Assembly (NCBI RefSeq): GCF_037977055.1
Contig: NZ_CP150274.1
Location: 3,534,001-3,598,000, forward strand
DNA: 64,000 nucleotides
DNA from: Paenibacillus sp. FSL K6-1096
Lineage (GTDB): Bacteria; Bacillota; Bacilli; Paenibacillales; Paenibacillaceae
Direction of reading: 5' to 3'
Numbering within the stretch: position 1 is the stretch's first letter; every line of letters starts with the position of its first letter. The position numbers and the translations under genes were made by a program. The notes under the pieces are model-generated. The model saw only the letters and a program-made list of their open reading frames with translations. It had not been told where the DNA came from and did not search any database. Positions 7,201 to 15,297 of the stretch are shown here, piece by piece.

Positions 7201-10078
7201 TGATTGCGTCACCCAACTCGGTCCGCGCACTCGATGGATATTGGCCTGGGTCGCTGCCCTCTTCCGTGCTCGACAACTTCGCCTGCGCTTCTGCGATTGC
7301 TGCGTTCAGCGCGGTCTTATCGGATTCGGATACAACAGCCGCATTGTAGGTCGCGATCGCGGCGGCGAGTTCTTCCAACGCTTGTTCCACTTCTGCTGCC
7401 GTCGCCTGTGCGTTAGACGCGACGGCTTGCGCTGTTACGATGGCATCAACTAACGCGGTCCGCGCACTCGACGGATACTGCCCCGGATCGTTACCCTCGA
7501 CCGTGCCAGCAAGCTTCGCCTGGGCCTCTGCAATCGCTGCGTTCAGTGCCGTCTTGTCAGACTCGGATACGACGGCCGCATTGTAGGTCGCGATCGCGGC
7601 GGCGAGTTCTTCCAACGCTTGCTCCACTTGTGCTGCCGTCGCCTGTACACTGGACGCGACGGCTTGCGCTGTTGCGATGGCATCAACTAACGCAGTCCGC
7701 GCGCTCGCCGGATACTGCCCCGGATCGTTACCCTCGACCGTGCCAGCAAGCTTCGCCTGGGCCTCTGCAATCGCTGCGTTCAGCTCAGTCTTGTCCGCCT
7801 CCGGCACCACTGCCGCATTATAGGTGGCGATTGCCGAGACGAGCGCTTCCAACGCTTGCTCCACTTGTGCTGCCGTCGCCTGTACATTGGACGCGACGGC
7901 TTGCGCTGTTGCGATGGCATCAACTAACGCTGTCCGCGCACTCGACGGATACTGCCCCGGATCGTTACCCTCGACCGTGCCAGCAAGCTTCGCTTGGGCC
8001 TCTGCAATCGCTGCGTTCAGCTCAGTCTTGTCCGCCTCCGGCACCTCTGCCGCATTGTAGGTCGCGATCGCGGCGGCGAGTTCTTCCAACGCTTGCTCCA
8101 CTTCTGCTGCCGTCGCCTGTGCGTTGGACGCGACAGCCTGGGCTGTCGTGATTGCGTCAACCAACGCGGTCCGCGCACTCGACGGATACTGGCCCGGATC
8201 GCTGCCCTCTTCCGTGCTTGACAGCTTCGCCTGCGCTTCTGCGATCGCTGCGTTCAGCTCAGTCTTGTCAGACTCCGGCACCACTGCCGCATTATAGGTG
8301 GCGATTGCCGAGACGAGCGCTTCCAACGCTTGCTCCACTTGTGCTGCCGTCGCCTGTACATTGGACGCGACAGCTTGCGCTGTTGCGATGGCGTCAACTA
8401 ACGCAGTCCGCGCGCTCGCCGGATATTGGCCCGGGTCAGTGCCTCCGACTGTGCCAGCAAGCTTCGCGTCTGCCTCCACGATCGCTGCGTTTAGCCTAGT
8501 CTTGTCCGCTTCGCTCACAGCGATTACCAATTGGTGGGGGATGAGGATGCCGTTGATCCTCGCACGGATCGTGGCTGTGCCCAATGTGTCTGACTGGAAC
8601 GTAGCCCCGAATTGCCCGTTGCCACGATACGTAACAGGGCCGAAGATGCCCATATCCGTCTCCAGCGTTACACGGTCGGTCCCAAAACTGACGTTTCGCT
8701 TCCAGTAATCCGCCATTTGCAGGTAAACCGTCGTCGGCTCTATCGGCGCAACGGTGCTGCTACCCGAGAGGCTGGCTTGTCTGGGATCGGTTAATGTCAA
8801 CTGTTCAAAGTGGTAGATCAGCGCATCTGCTCTAGCTCCTGCCAATTGATAATAATCGCTCACTCCTGTAAACCATAACGTGCCATCTGTTCGAAGCGCC
8901 AGGGTGTAATCATTCCCTGCGGTCAGATAAGCGACATCTGTCAGTGGCCGGTTGGGATCGGCGCTATCTACCAGCTGGACAGGTGTTGGGGCCTGATTTA
9001 CTTGATTGCCCAAACCCAGCATGCCGCCACTGCCTCCCCACACCCAGAGCGTACCATCGTTCTTGACTGCGACCGAGTGCGTGGCTCCGCCGTCAACATA
9101 GACCGCCCCCGTAAAAAGACCGCCGTTACCATCCACAACGCGCCCGGCTCGGGTATGATGCGAATCCTGGCTGTTCAGCCCAAGCTGCCCGTTGCCATTG
9201 ACACCCCAAGCCCACATCTCCCCGTCTTCCGTGACAGCCAGTCCATGATAGAAGCCTCCTCCGATGGCGCGGATGCCGCTCAACGCAGATCCGTCGTTTT
9301 TGGTAATCGGCACCGGGTAGGCATATGACCGCGGCATAAAGCTGCCCTGCCCTAGCTGGCCATTGCCGTTGTACCCCCACCCCAGCACCCGTCCATCCTC
9401 CAATAGCGCCAGATTGTGCATCCCGCCGGACACGATATCGGCCACATCTGTCAGCGGTACACCTGCCGCAGCTTGCACCTGAACAGGGCTGGGCAGGAAA
9501 TTATCGCTGCCGCTTGTGCCTATTCCGCCCTGACCGGCCTGATTGTCGCCCCAGGCATAAACCGTGCCGTCCTCGGCCAAGGCCAGCGCATGCGTTGTCC
9601 CCGCCACAATCTTCTTAATCTTGGGCAAGCCCGGGATCGGCTCGGCGGCACTTCCGATCATCCCGGCCGGCCGACCAAGCTCATTGCTCGCATTGAATCC
9701 CCAGGAATAGACAACACCATCCTCGCTAAGCGCCAAGGAGTATTGCGGCCCCGCAGCTACCGACTTGATCCCTCTAAGGGTACGGAGCGATCCGTTATAC
9801 CACTCATAGACAGGCATCGCCACCTGTCCGTCCTGCACCGAATTGTTCCCGAGCTGAACAACATTATTGCGCCCCCATGCCCTGACAGTGCCATCGTTCA
9901 GCACCGCGAGAATATGCACATCTCCGGCCGCTACAGCTGTAACTTTTAAGGTGAAGGGCTCCTCGGCTGCCGCACTTACGTCCGGCGACCACAATACGCC
10001 AGCCAATAGGATGATTGCCATCCATTGCGCCAACCAAGCCCGCCCCAGCCTCTGCTTTTCATTTCTCGTCCTTTTCAT
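4202..10078 (-). CDS. giant S-layer-anchored surface protein: RCC1, FIVAR-like repeats, FN3, cadherin-like, SLH
   Basis: This is a 1958-residue exported protein. A signal peptide (KRTRNEKQRLGRAWLAQW, then a hydrophobic stretch ending SAAAEE) is followed by seven RCC1 propeller blades up to about residue 440 (for example HALALAEDGTVYAWGDN). A bacterial Ig-like segment comes next, then twelve tandem 79-residue helical repeats (DKTELNAAIAEAQAKL...DPGQYP...), a fibronectin III domain, a thirteenth repeat, and a cadherin-like domain (LKVLQLSADGVVL). Three SLH domains lie at the C terminus (IGHWAEEQIRRAV, WAKPSIRLAVELGWIRGY, FAPAASTTRAEAVVVLLRAL). SLH domains bind pyruvylated cell-wall polymer, so the propeller is held away from the wall on a long helical stalk. 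The ATG at 10078 follows GGAGGCAGAA. The ligand of the propeller is unknown. Confidence 0.9.
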   Translation of the reverse strand: MKRTRNEKQRLGRAWLAQWMAIILLAGVLWSPDVSAAAEEPFTLKVTAVAAGDVHILAVLNDGTVRAWGRNNVVQLGNNSVQDGQVAMPVYEWYNGSLRTLRGIKSVAAGPQYSLALSEDGVVYSWGFNASNELGRPAGMIGSAAEPIPGLPKIKKIVAGTTHALALAEDGTVYAWGDNQAGQGGIGTSGSDNFLPSPVQVQAAAGVPLTDVADIVSGGMHNLALLEDGRVLGWGYNGNGQLGQGSFMPRSYAYPVPITKNDGSALSGIRAIGGGFYHGLAVTEDGEMWAWGVNGNGQLGLNSQDSHHTRAGRVVDGNGGLFTGAVYVDGGATHSVAVKNDGTLWVWGGSGGMLGLGNQVNQAPTPVQLVDSADPNRPLTDVAYLTAGNDYTLALRTDGTLWFTGVSDYYQLAGARADALIYHFEQLTLTDPRQASLSGSSTVAPIEPTTVYLQMADYWKRNVSFGTDRVTLETDMGIFGPVTYRGNGQFGATFQSDTLGTATIRARINGILIPHQLVIAVSEADKTRLNAAIVEADAKLAGTVGGTDPGQYPASARTALVDAIATAQAVASNVQATAAQVEQALEALVSAIATYNAAVVPESDKTELNAAIAEAQAKLSSTEEGSDPGQYPSSARTALVDAITTAQAVASNAQATAAEVEQALEELAAAIATYNAAEVPEADKTELNAAIAEAQAKLAGTVEGNDPGQYPSSARTALVDAIATAQAVASNVQATAAQVEQALEALVSAIATYNAAVVPEADKTELNAAIAEAQAKLAGTVEGNDPGQYPASARTALVDAIATAQAVASSVQATAAQVEQALEELAAAIATYNAAVVSESDKTALNAAIAEAQAKLAGTVEGNDPGQYPSSARTALVDAIVTAQAVASNAQATAAEVEQALEELAAAIATYNAAVVSESDKTALNAAIAEAQAKLSSTEEGSDPGQYPSSARTELGDAITTAQAVASNVQATAAQVEQALEELVSAIATCNAAVVPESDKTELNAAIAEAQAQLSSTVEGTDPGQYSSSARTALGDAITTAQAVASNSQAAAAQVEQALEELTAAIATYNAAEVPEADKTELNAAIAEAQAKLAGTVEGNDPGQYPSSARTALGDAITTAQAMADNAQATAAQVEQALEELAAAIATYNAAVVSESDKTALNAAIAEAQAKLAGTVEGNDPGQYPSSVRTALGDAITTAQAVASNAQATTAEVEQALEALVSAIATYNAAVVPESDKTGLNAAIAEAQAKLSSTAEGTDPGQYPSSARTALGDAITTAQAMADNAQATAAQVEQALEELAAAIATYNAAVVSESDKTELNAAIAEAQAKLSSTEEGGDPGQYPSSVRTALGDAITTAQAVASNAQATAAEVEQALEELAAAIAIYNAAVVSESDKTELNTAIAEAQAKLSSTEEGSDPGQYPSSARTALVDAITTAQAVASNSQATAAQVEQARAAIASALAVYMASAVPQPDAPHWESGAAAQVEDRGISHIKLGWPEAQALAGIEGYRIYIGAEARLLAELTGDQLRSYDAVALDPGTRYVFLIRAYNAAGESQGLPVETLTLPDLTALDSQITQAEQRLTDTTEGAGTGQYPAQARAVLAAEIAAAKAVAQQLESPQQDVDAAAAALQQAIISYNQAVIRQVDPPAPPSSGASPSDNAQLKVLQLSADGVVLPLTPGFNAETTSYQVETRATELVLRVEAADAKATMSVTREGDGQRLEPGSIWPLQLGSNRYRITVKAENGMERIYTLTVQRLADEQTMEPKPQAGSQPAQESEPPVAPVFTDTIGHWAEEQIRRAVSQRWVQGYPDQAFRPGQAVTRAEFIVMLVQALRPDAAAGSAPSFSDEHSWGEWAKPSIRLAVELGWIRGYADGSFRPNREISRAEMAVVLARVFGIAASGSAGLPFVDGEAIPAWAQGSVEALYARGIVAGRAGGQFAPAASTTRAEAVVVLLRALD
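5668..8512 (-). repeat. twelve 237-bp tandem coding repeats
   Basis: The DKT codons of the first and last repeats lie at 8506 and 5899, exactly 11 x 237 bases apart, so all twelve copies keep the same 79-codon length. Copies differ mainly at a few variable positions (AGTVEGNDPG, SSTEEGSDPG; VVPE, VVSE, EVPE). They resemble FIVAR/albumin-binding-like three-helix modules. High DNA identity suggests recent expansion or gene conversion and predicts copy-number variation. Confidence 0.9.
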
Positions 10079-10240
10079 TTCTGCCTCCCGGCCTCCTTCT
10101 CCCATTTGCACTTGTATCCGCTCATTGTATGAAAACGAGTCTAAAAAACAATTTGCAAATGTTAATCGACGGCCGAATCCGACAAAAATCGTGTATACTT
10201 AAAATTGGAAATAAATCAGATTCATTGGAGGAACGATGCT

Positions 10241-12832
10241 GTGAATCCAAATGACCAAGATATCCCGCTGCTGCGCTCTAAATGGACAACGCCCCGCCAG
10301 CGGGATGAATATATCGCGCGACGCCGGCTGCTTGACGAGCTGGAGGACTCGGCAAACGGCAGGCTGACGGTCGTATCCGCGCCTGCGGGCAGCGGCAAGA
10401 CGACACTGCTCAGTCAATGGGCCCGACATACCGGCCGTGCCGTTGCCTGGGTGTCGCTGGACCCGCTGGACAATGATCCAATCCGGTTCTGGCGATACAT
10501 CGCCGCCGCGCTCGGCGAACAATCGACACCAGCTGTCGTTGCCAGGCTAACATCGGCGGTCGCCGCCCTCCCGCATCGGTCGCTGTACGCCTTCGTCGAC
10601 GCATTGATGAACGAGTGGTACTGCTTGTCCCGTCCGGTCACACTTATTTTGGACGACTACCATCTCATCACCGAACAGGTTATCCATGACAGTCTTGCTT
10701 ATGCGATCAGCTATCTGCCCGAACAGGCGCATCTGATGATCGGCAGCCGCGCCGAGCTTCCCTTCCCGACAGGACGATGGCTGGCCGGCGGCGAAATGCG
10801 CATTATAACCTTTGAGCGGCTCCGGTTCAGCGTACAGGAGACCCGTGACTTCTATAACCGGACGCACAGTCTTCCCTTGACCGACGAACAAGTCGACCGG
10901 TTGCATCTCGCTACCGAGGGCTGGGTAACGGGGCTGCAACTGGCCGCCGTCTCGCAGACCGACTGGCAGAATCATGCCTCCAGGATCGACCGGCTCGACG
11001 GCAGCCACCGGGCGATCGTCGACTATCTTTTTCAGGAGGTATACTCTACTCTGACAGAGGCGGAGCAGCATTTCCTGTGCCGCACCGCTGTACTGGAGCG
11101 GATGGATGCCGGGCTATGCGCTGCTGTGAGCGGCGAGCCCGGGAGCGGGCAGATGCTCCAGCGGCTGGAGGCGGCCAATCTGTTCGTTATACCGCTTGAC
11201 ACGCAAGGGAACTGGTACCGGTACCACCCGCTGTTCGGCGAGTTCCTGCGGACGCTGCTCAGACAGCAGCATCCGCAAGCGCTGCGGGCGGCCCACCGCA
11301 CCGCCAGCCGTGCCTGCGCCGCACGCGGTCTCGTCGATGCGGCGATTGAGCATGCTTGTGCAGGGGAGGACTACCCGGCGCTGGAGGCGCTGTTGGAACA
11401 GCATATGGAGGAGCTGCTGCGCCAAGGCCAGTATGCCAATATCTTGCGCTGGCTGGAGCATACGCCCGCAGATGCCGCCGTATCGCCAGAGTGGCTGACG
11501 CTGCATGCCTTCGTCCTGACGGTGAGCGGCAAGACCGGCCGAGCCGAACGTCTCCTGCGCGAGCTTGAGCAAAGACTGCGCGAAGAGACCGATACGAACA
11601 GAGCTGCCTCTATTCTCTCTGGCCTGTTTTTCCTCCGCTCCAACCTGCTGTTCTTCACCGGCAGCTACGAAGTGTGGCAGACCTTTGCCGATGGACTTGA
11701 GAAGGACATGCTGATCGACAACGGCATCTTCTACAGCTATAACTTCAATGTCTCGGAGCCGCAGATCAACCGGACGCCGATCGGACTGAAGGGTGCTTTG
11801 TCGCGCGAGGTCGAGGCGGTCGGTCTGCGCTTCAGCCAGGTGCTGGAGGCTCACGGCTGGACGTACTCGCTATTCAATCTCTACGTGAAGCAGTCACTCG
11901 CCGAAGGCTACTACGAATGGGGCCGGCTTGAGGATTGCCAACGTCTGCTGGATCAGATCGGCGCTTATGGAGAGCTGGCGGCGACGCCCGGTCTGTACGT
12001 GCCCCACCGCATCCTGCAAGCCAGACTGTACGCCAGCCAGGATCAATATGAATTGGCGCTCGCCTGGCTGGCCCAAGGTCTGCCTGCCGCCGAGAGCTAT
12101 CCGGCCAGCCGCTGGAGCGCCGCCTTGCTGGCGGCCAGAGCGCGTCTCCTGCTCGCACAGGAGCAGGTCGGTCCAGCCCGGCGCGAGCTCGGCCGGTTAG
12201 GGCTATCCCAACAGGAGCTGCCCTCGCTGGACCGCGAGCTTGAGCTGCTGACATGGGCCCGCCTTCTGGAGCGGCAGCACAAGCATGTGCAGGCGCTGCG
12301 CCTCCTGGAGCGGCTGCTGCCCCAGGCCGAGCGCGACGGTCTGGTCTGCAGCATCGTCGAGATCGGTCTGCTGACGGCGATCCTGGAGCATCGGCGGGGT
12401 CAGCGGCGTGCAGCGCTGCAACGAGTCGAGTCCGTACTCCGGATCGCCCGCGGACACGGCTATATCCGCTCCTTCCTCGACGAAGGCGAGGCTGCAGCTG
12501 CGCTGCTGCGCCTCTATGTCCAGTCCCCGGACCGGCCGGCCGCCGATCCGGCGCTGGAAGATTACGCCCGCCAGCTCCTGGAGCGTATGCGGCCGCTGCA
12601 GCCGCAGCCATCGGAGCTTGCCGTCCCGGACGCCGACATGCCAAGTGAGAGCGAGCTAGCGATGCTTAGCCTCATCCGCAGCGGCGCATCCAACAAGCAA
12701 ATTGCCGCCGGGCTCGCGCTCTCCGAAGGCACGGTGCGTGTCTATCTCTCACGGCTGTATGCCAAGCTCGGCGTCTCCTCGCGCACACAGGCGCTGCAGG
12801 CGGCGCAGGGCAAGGGCTGGTTCAGCAGCTAG
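10241..12832 (+). CDS. MalT-like LuxR family (STAND/LAL) regulator
   Basis: This is an 863-residue regulator. The N-terminal part has a P-loop (SAPAGSGKTTLL) with Walker B-like LILDDYHLI, typical of the MalT/STAND ATPases. The middle is a TPR-like helical region (about residues 350-780). The end is a LuxR helix-turn-helix (ASNKQIAAGLALSEGTVRVYLSRLYAKLGV). Such proteins oligomerise with ATP and an inducer and activate neighbouring genes. The GTG at 10241 follows TTGGAGGAACGATGCT; the frame is open 36 bases further upstream. It is divergent from the SLH protein gene (162 bases between start codons), so that gene is a plausible target, but this is inference. Confidence 0.88.
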   Translation: MNPNDQDIPLLRSKWTTPRQRDEYIARRRLLDELEDSANGRLTVVSAPAGSGKTTLLSQWARHTGRAVAWVSLDPLDNDPIRFWRYIAAALGEQSTPAVVARLTSAVAALPHRSLYAFVDALMNEWYCLSRPVTLILDDYHLITEQVIHDSLAYAISYLPEQAHLMIGSRAELPFPTGRWLAGGEMRIITFERLRFSVQETRDFYNRTHSLPLTDEQVDRLHLATEGWVTGLQLAAVSQTDWQNHASRIDRLDGSHRAIVDYLFQEVYSTLTEAEQHFLCRTAVLERMDAGLCAAVSGEPGSGQMLQRLEAANLFVIPLDTQGNWYRYHPLFGEFLRTLLRQQHPQALRAAHRTASRACAARGLVDAAIEHACAGEDYPALEALLEQHMEELLRQGQYANILRWLEHTPADAAVSPEWLTLHAFVLTVSGKTGRAERLLRELEQRLREETDTNRAASILSGLFFLRSNLLFFTGSYEVWQTFADGLEKDMLIDNGIFYSYNFNVSEPQINRTPIGLKGALSREVEAVGLRFSQVLEAHGWTYSLFNLYVKQSLAEGYYEWGRLEDCQRLLDQIGAYGELAATPGLYVPHRILQARLYASQDQYELALAWLAQGLPAAESYPASRWSAALLAARARLLLAQEQVGPARRELGRLGLSQQELPSLDRELELLTWARLLERQHKHVQALRLLERLLPQAERDGLVCSIVEIGLLTAILEHRRGQRRAALQRVESVLRIARGHGYIRSFLDEGEAAAALLRLYVQSPDRPAADPALEDYARQLLERMRPLQPQPSELAVPDADMPSESELAMLSLIRSGASNKQIAAGLALSEGTVRVYLSRLYAKLGVSSRTQALQAAQGKGWFSS

Positions 12833-12843
12833 GGATGCTAAAC

Positions 12844-12890
12844 GCAAACTGCCCCTCCATTAATTGACTGGAGAGGCGGTTTGCATTTTT
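12844..12890 (+). terminator. intrinsic terminator of the LuxR gene
   Basis: GCAAACtGCCcCTCCA pairs with TGGAGaGGCgGTTTGC, followed by ATTTTT. It starts 12 bases after the stop codon. Confidence 0.85.
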
Positions 12891-12929
12891 GGGTCGGTAT
12901 CCCTTTAGAGTGGAAGCAAATGGAATATA

Positions 12930-13751
12930 CTATATAGTCTCCAGCACACGCTGCAGCCGTTCACTTGTCTCTGTTGAAGCTGTGTAGATCATCACCTTCA
13001 GGTCCGGGTTGCCCGGAGGCTGCAGGGTCACATGCTCGAATTCCATCTCGCCGATCCGGGGATCATATCTCCGTTTGTGGTGGTCTGCTACAGCCTGAAC
13101 CTCATGAAGCGGCCAGATCTCGCGAAAAAGCTGGCTGTTATGCATAAACTCTTCTATGAGCTGCTTGAACCTCTCATCCTCAGGGAAGCGTGCGTAATCC
13201 GCACGAAACTGGGCAATCAGAACTTTGGCCCCGGTTCCTGAGCCCTCTACGGATGACCCCAGCCCTGTCAAAATATACCTGACCCAGTTCATGCGCTCTG
13301 TCGCCGTATCCCCATACGAAGGTAACCGGAATACAAGCTCAGCCGCCTGATTCCACATCAGCACATCCCAATACCTCCCCAGCACAAAAGCCGGATGCGG
13401 ACCAAGCGCCTGTATCATCCGCTCAATGCCCGCAGGAATGCGCTGATCCGCTTCCCCATTCTGTTGTACCGGTCTGGCAAGAAGATGCAGATGCTGGCGT
13501 TCATCCTCTGTTAGCCGCAAGGCTCTGGCTATATTATTAAGGACTTCCTCTGACGGATTGACGCTCCGGCCTTGCTCCAGGGAGGTGTACCATGAGGTTC
13601 CGATATGGGCAAGCTGGGCCACTTCTTCCCTCCGCAGCCCCGGAATCCGCCGCCGCCCATAGGATGCCAGCCCCACCTCCTCCGGCGTAAGGCGTTCCCG
13701 GCGCGAACGCAGAAATTCACCCAATGACGTTCTCGATAATCCGTTCTCCAC
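12930..13751 (-). CDS. XRE family regulator with MmyB-like ligand domain
   Basis: This is a 273-residue protein. The N-terminal HTH_3 domain (LRSRRERLTPEEVGL...IPGLRREEVAQLAHIGTSWYTSLEQGR) is followed from about residue 105 by the MmyB-like region (HPAFVLGRYWDVLMWNQAAELVF), which binds small hydrophobic ligands in characterised relatives. Genes of this type commonly repress a divergent oxidoreductase or epimerase, which fits the divergent gene at 13863. The start is GTG at 13751 after GGGGGAAGATG. Confidence 0.88.
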   Translation of the reverse strand: MENGLSRTSLGEFLRSRRERLTPEEVGLASYGRRRIPGLRREEVAQLAHIGTSWYTSLEQGRSVNPSEEVLNNIARALRLTEDERQHLHLLARPVQQNGEADQRIPAGIERMIQALGPHPAFVLGRYWDVLMWNQAAELVFRLPSYGDTATERMNWVRYILTGLGSSVEGSGTGAKVLIAQFRADYARFPEDERFKQLIEEFMHNSQLFREIWPLHEVQAVADHHKRRYDPRIGEMEFEHVTLQPPGNPDLKVMIYTASTETSERLQRVLETI

Positions 13752-13830
13752 ACCATCTTCCCCCTTATCCTGACACTCCCAATCATACGATAAAGGCAGG
13801 AAGGATGCTATTCGCGCGTTCTATTATACT

Positions 13831-13854
13831 CCTCCTATGACTTAACATAGGAGG
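13831..13854. promoter_or_regulatory. inverted repeat over the epimerase ribosome site
   Basis: CCTCCTATG (13831-13839), six bases, and CATAGGAGG (13846-13854) form a perfect nine-base inverted repeat just downstream of TATACT (13825-13830). It may be the operator of the divergent XRE regulator. In RNA it would also hide the AGGAGG ribosome site of the epimerase gene. Confidence 0.5.
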
Positions 13855-13862
13855 ATCTGAAG

Positions 13863-14705
13863 ATGAAGATTTTTGTTACCGGAGCAACAGGTAAGGTAGG
13901 AAGCCGCCTGGTTCCTCGCCTGCTCCAGCGCGGACATCAGGTTACGCTGCTGGTCAGGGATGCGTCCAGGGTAGAGGAGCTTTGCCAGCAAGGAGCTGAA
14001 TGTGTCGATGGTGACCTTCTGCAGCCGGAAAGTTACCTTGAGGCACTGCGGGGTAATGACGTTGTGGTGCACTTGGCCGCCCAGTTCCGGGGCGTGGATG
14101 AGCAGACCACCCGAACAGCCAATATTGATGGAGCTGTGGCCTTGGCCCTTGCGTCGCTGGATGCAGATGTGCCAAGGTTCGTATTCGCAAGCACTAACCA
14201 CGTCTACGGACCGGGAGATCATTCGCGGCCCAGCCGGGAGGAGGATGAGCTCCGGCCTGCTTTTGCTTATCCCCAGAGCAAGGCGGAGGCTGAAGCAGCA
14301 CTGCTGGCTCTCCACCGTGAACAGGGCTTAGGGCTGCGCATTGTAAGGTTTCCCTTCATCTATGGTGAACGCGATCCCCATATCGCGGAGGTTCTGCCCT
14401 ACTTCAGCCAATGGAACCCGGCCAGACGCATTCATATGGCTCATCATGCGGATATCAGTCAGGCGCTGATGCTCGCCGCCTTCACACCGGGAATCGATGG
14501 ACGAATCTATAATGTGGCTGACGATGCGCCGATCTCCGTTGCCGAGATGCTTCAGCTTCATCAGGCCGAGCCCTCGCCGGAAGCCTTGCAGCAGCCATAT
14601 GATCCATGGGATATGATTGTCGATACCTCACGGATCAGAGACGAGCTGCATTACCGGCCGATCTATCCTTCGTTCTATACGGCAAGAGATGCAGGGGCAT
14701 TATAA
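13863..14705 (+). CDS. NAD-dependent epimerase/dehydratase (extended SDR)
   Basis: This 280-residue protein has the Rossmann motif TGATGKVGSRL at residues 7-17, the DGDLLQPE nucleotide segment, and an active-site YPQSK (YxxxK) near residue 139 after SFVFAST-like strands (RFVFASTNHVYGPG). It belongs to extended short-chain dehydrogenases that act on nucleotide sugars or related substrates. The substrate is not evident. AGGAGGATCTGAAG precedes the ATG. It is divergent from the XRE regulator at 13751, the likely controller. Confidence 0.85.
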   Translation: MKIFVTGATGKVGSRLVPRLLQRGHQVTLLVRDASRVEELCQQGAECVDGDLLQPESYLEALRGNDVVVHLAAQFRGVDEQTTRTANIDGAVALALASLDADVPRFVFASTNHVYGPGDHSRPSREEDELRPAFAYPQSKAEAEAALLALHREQGLGLRIVRFPFIYGERDPHIAEVLPYFSQWNPARRIHMAHHADISQALMLAAFTPGIDGRIYNVADDAPISVAEMLQLHQAEPSPEALQQPYDPWDMIVDTSRIRDELHYRPIYPSFYTARDAGAL

Positions 14706-14725
14706 GGCACTCGCTTAAGCTTCCG

Positions 14726-15130
14726 TCAAGGTCTGGCAGCGAACCGTTTCATTGCATCCTCCGTCACCGGCTGAAAGAGGTTCACCAGGTTGCCGTCGGG
14801 ATCACGGAACAGAATCGAACGGTTCCCCCAGGGCATCGTGGTTGGCTCTTGTACCCAATCCCTGACAAGCGGCTTAAGGCGCGCATATTCAGCATCGACA
14901 TCATCGACGCGGAACTCCATGATGACCGTGCGGTTACTGGCCGCTGCTACAGAACCAGTACCGAATAGCTGCGCTGTCTTGGAGTGGCCGATGGCCAGGG
15001 TGCATGTAGGCATAACAAATTCGGCAAACACAGGAGCAGGCCGCTCCGCCGCCATCCCTGTCACTTGCTCATAGAACTCAACCAGACGATCGATGTCGTC
15101 AGTAATAATACGTATCGAAGCGAAATTCAT
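14726..15130 (-). CDS. VOC family protein (glyoxalase/bleomycin-resistance fold)
   Basis: This 134-residue protein is one vicinal-oxygen-chelate unit: IRIITDDIDRLVEFYEQVTGM at the N terminus, a second half IMEFRVDDVDAEYARLKP, and the closing FRDPDGNLVNLFQPV. Members bind a metal between paired beta-alpha-beta-beta-beta modules and act as isomerases, dioxygenases or drug-binding proteins; nothing here fixes which. The start follows AGAGGATGAACACTT. It converges on the epimerase gene. Confidence 0.85.
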   Translation of the reverse strand: MNFASIRIITDDIDRLVEFYEQVTGMAAERPAPVFAEFVMPTCTLAIGHSKTAQLFGTGSVAAASNRTVIMEFRVDDVDAEYARLKPLVRDWVQEPTTMPWGNRSILFRDPDGNLVNLFQPVTEDAMKRFAARP

Positions 15131-15169
15131 AAGTGTTCATCCTCTCTTGAATGTGTACATGTCTAATGA

Positions 15170-15206
15170 TAAAAAAACGCTACTGACAACGTTATGTCAG
15201 TAGCGT
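15170..15206 (-). terminator. terminator after the oxidoreductase gene
   Basis: ACGCTACTGAC and GTCAGTAGCGT form an 11-pair stem with loop AACGTTAT. On the minus strand it is followed by seven T (the A run at 15171-15177). It lies downstream of the minus-strand gene ending at 15298. Confidence 0.85.
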
Positions 15207-15297
15207 CTGTAATATAGACGAAAAACCGATCAGATTCCGCTCGCGCTAGGCCATCGGGCCGATGCCAGTAGCATCTCTACCTTCCGTCCCTCTACCC

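Noticed and set aside
5668..8512. CRISPR array
   Set aside because: The period is 237 bases without short repeat/spacer structure, and the repeats are in-frame protein modules.
5234..9949. Many open plus-strand frames opposite the SLH gene
   Set aside because: They repeat with the 237-base period and are shadows of the repetitive minus-strand gene. No ribosome sites or families.
11114..12644. Long minus-strand frames opposite the LuxR gene (246 and 256 codons)
   Set aside because: They lie within a GC-rich gene that is clearly coding on the other strand, and their sequences are low-complexity Ala/Arg/Gly.
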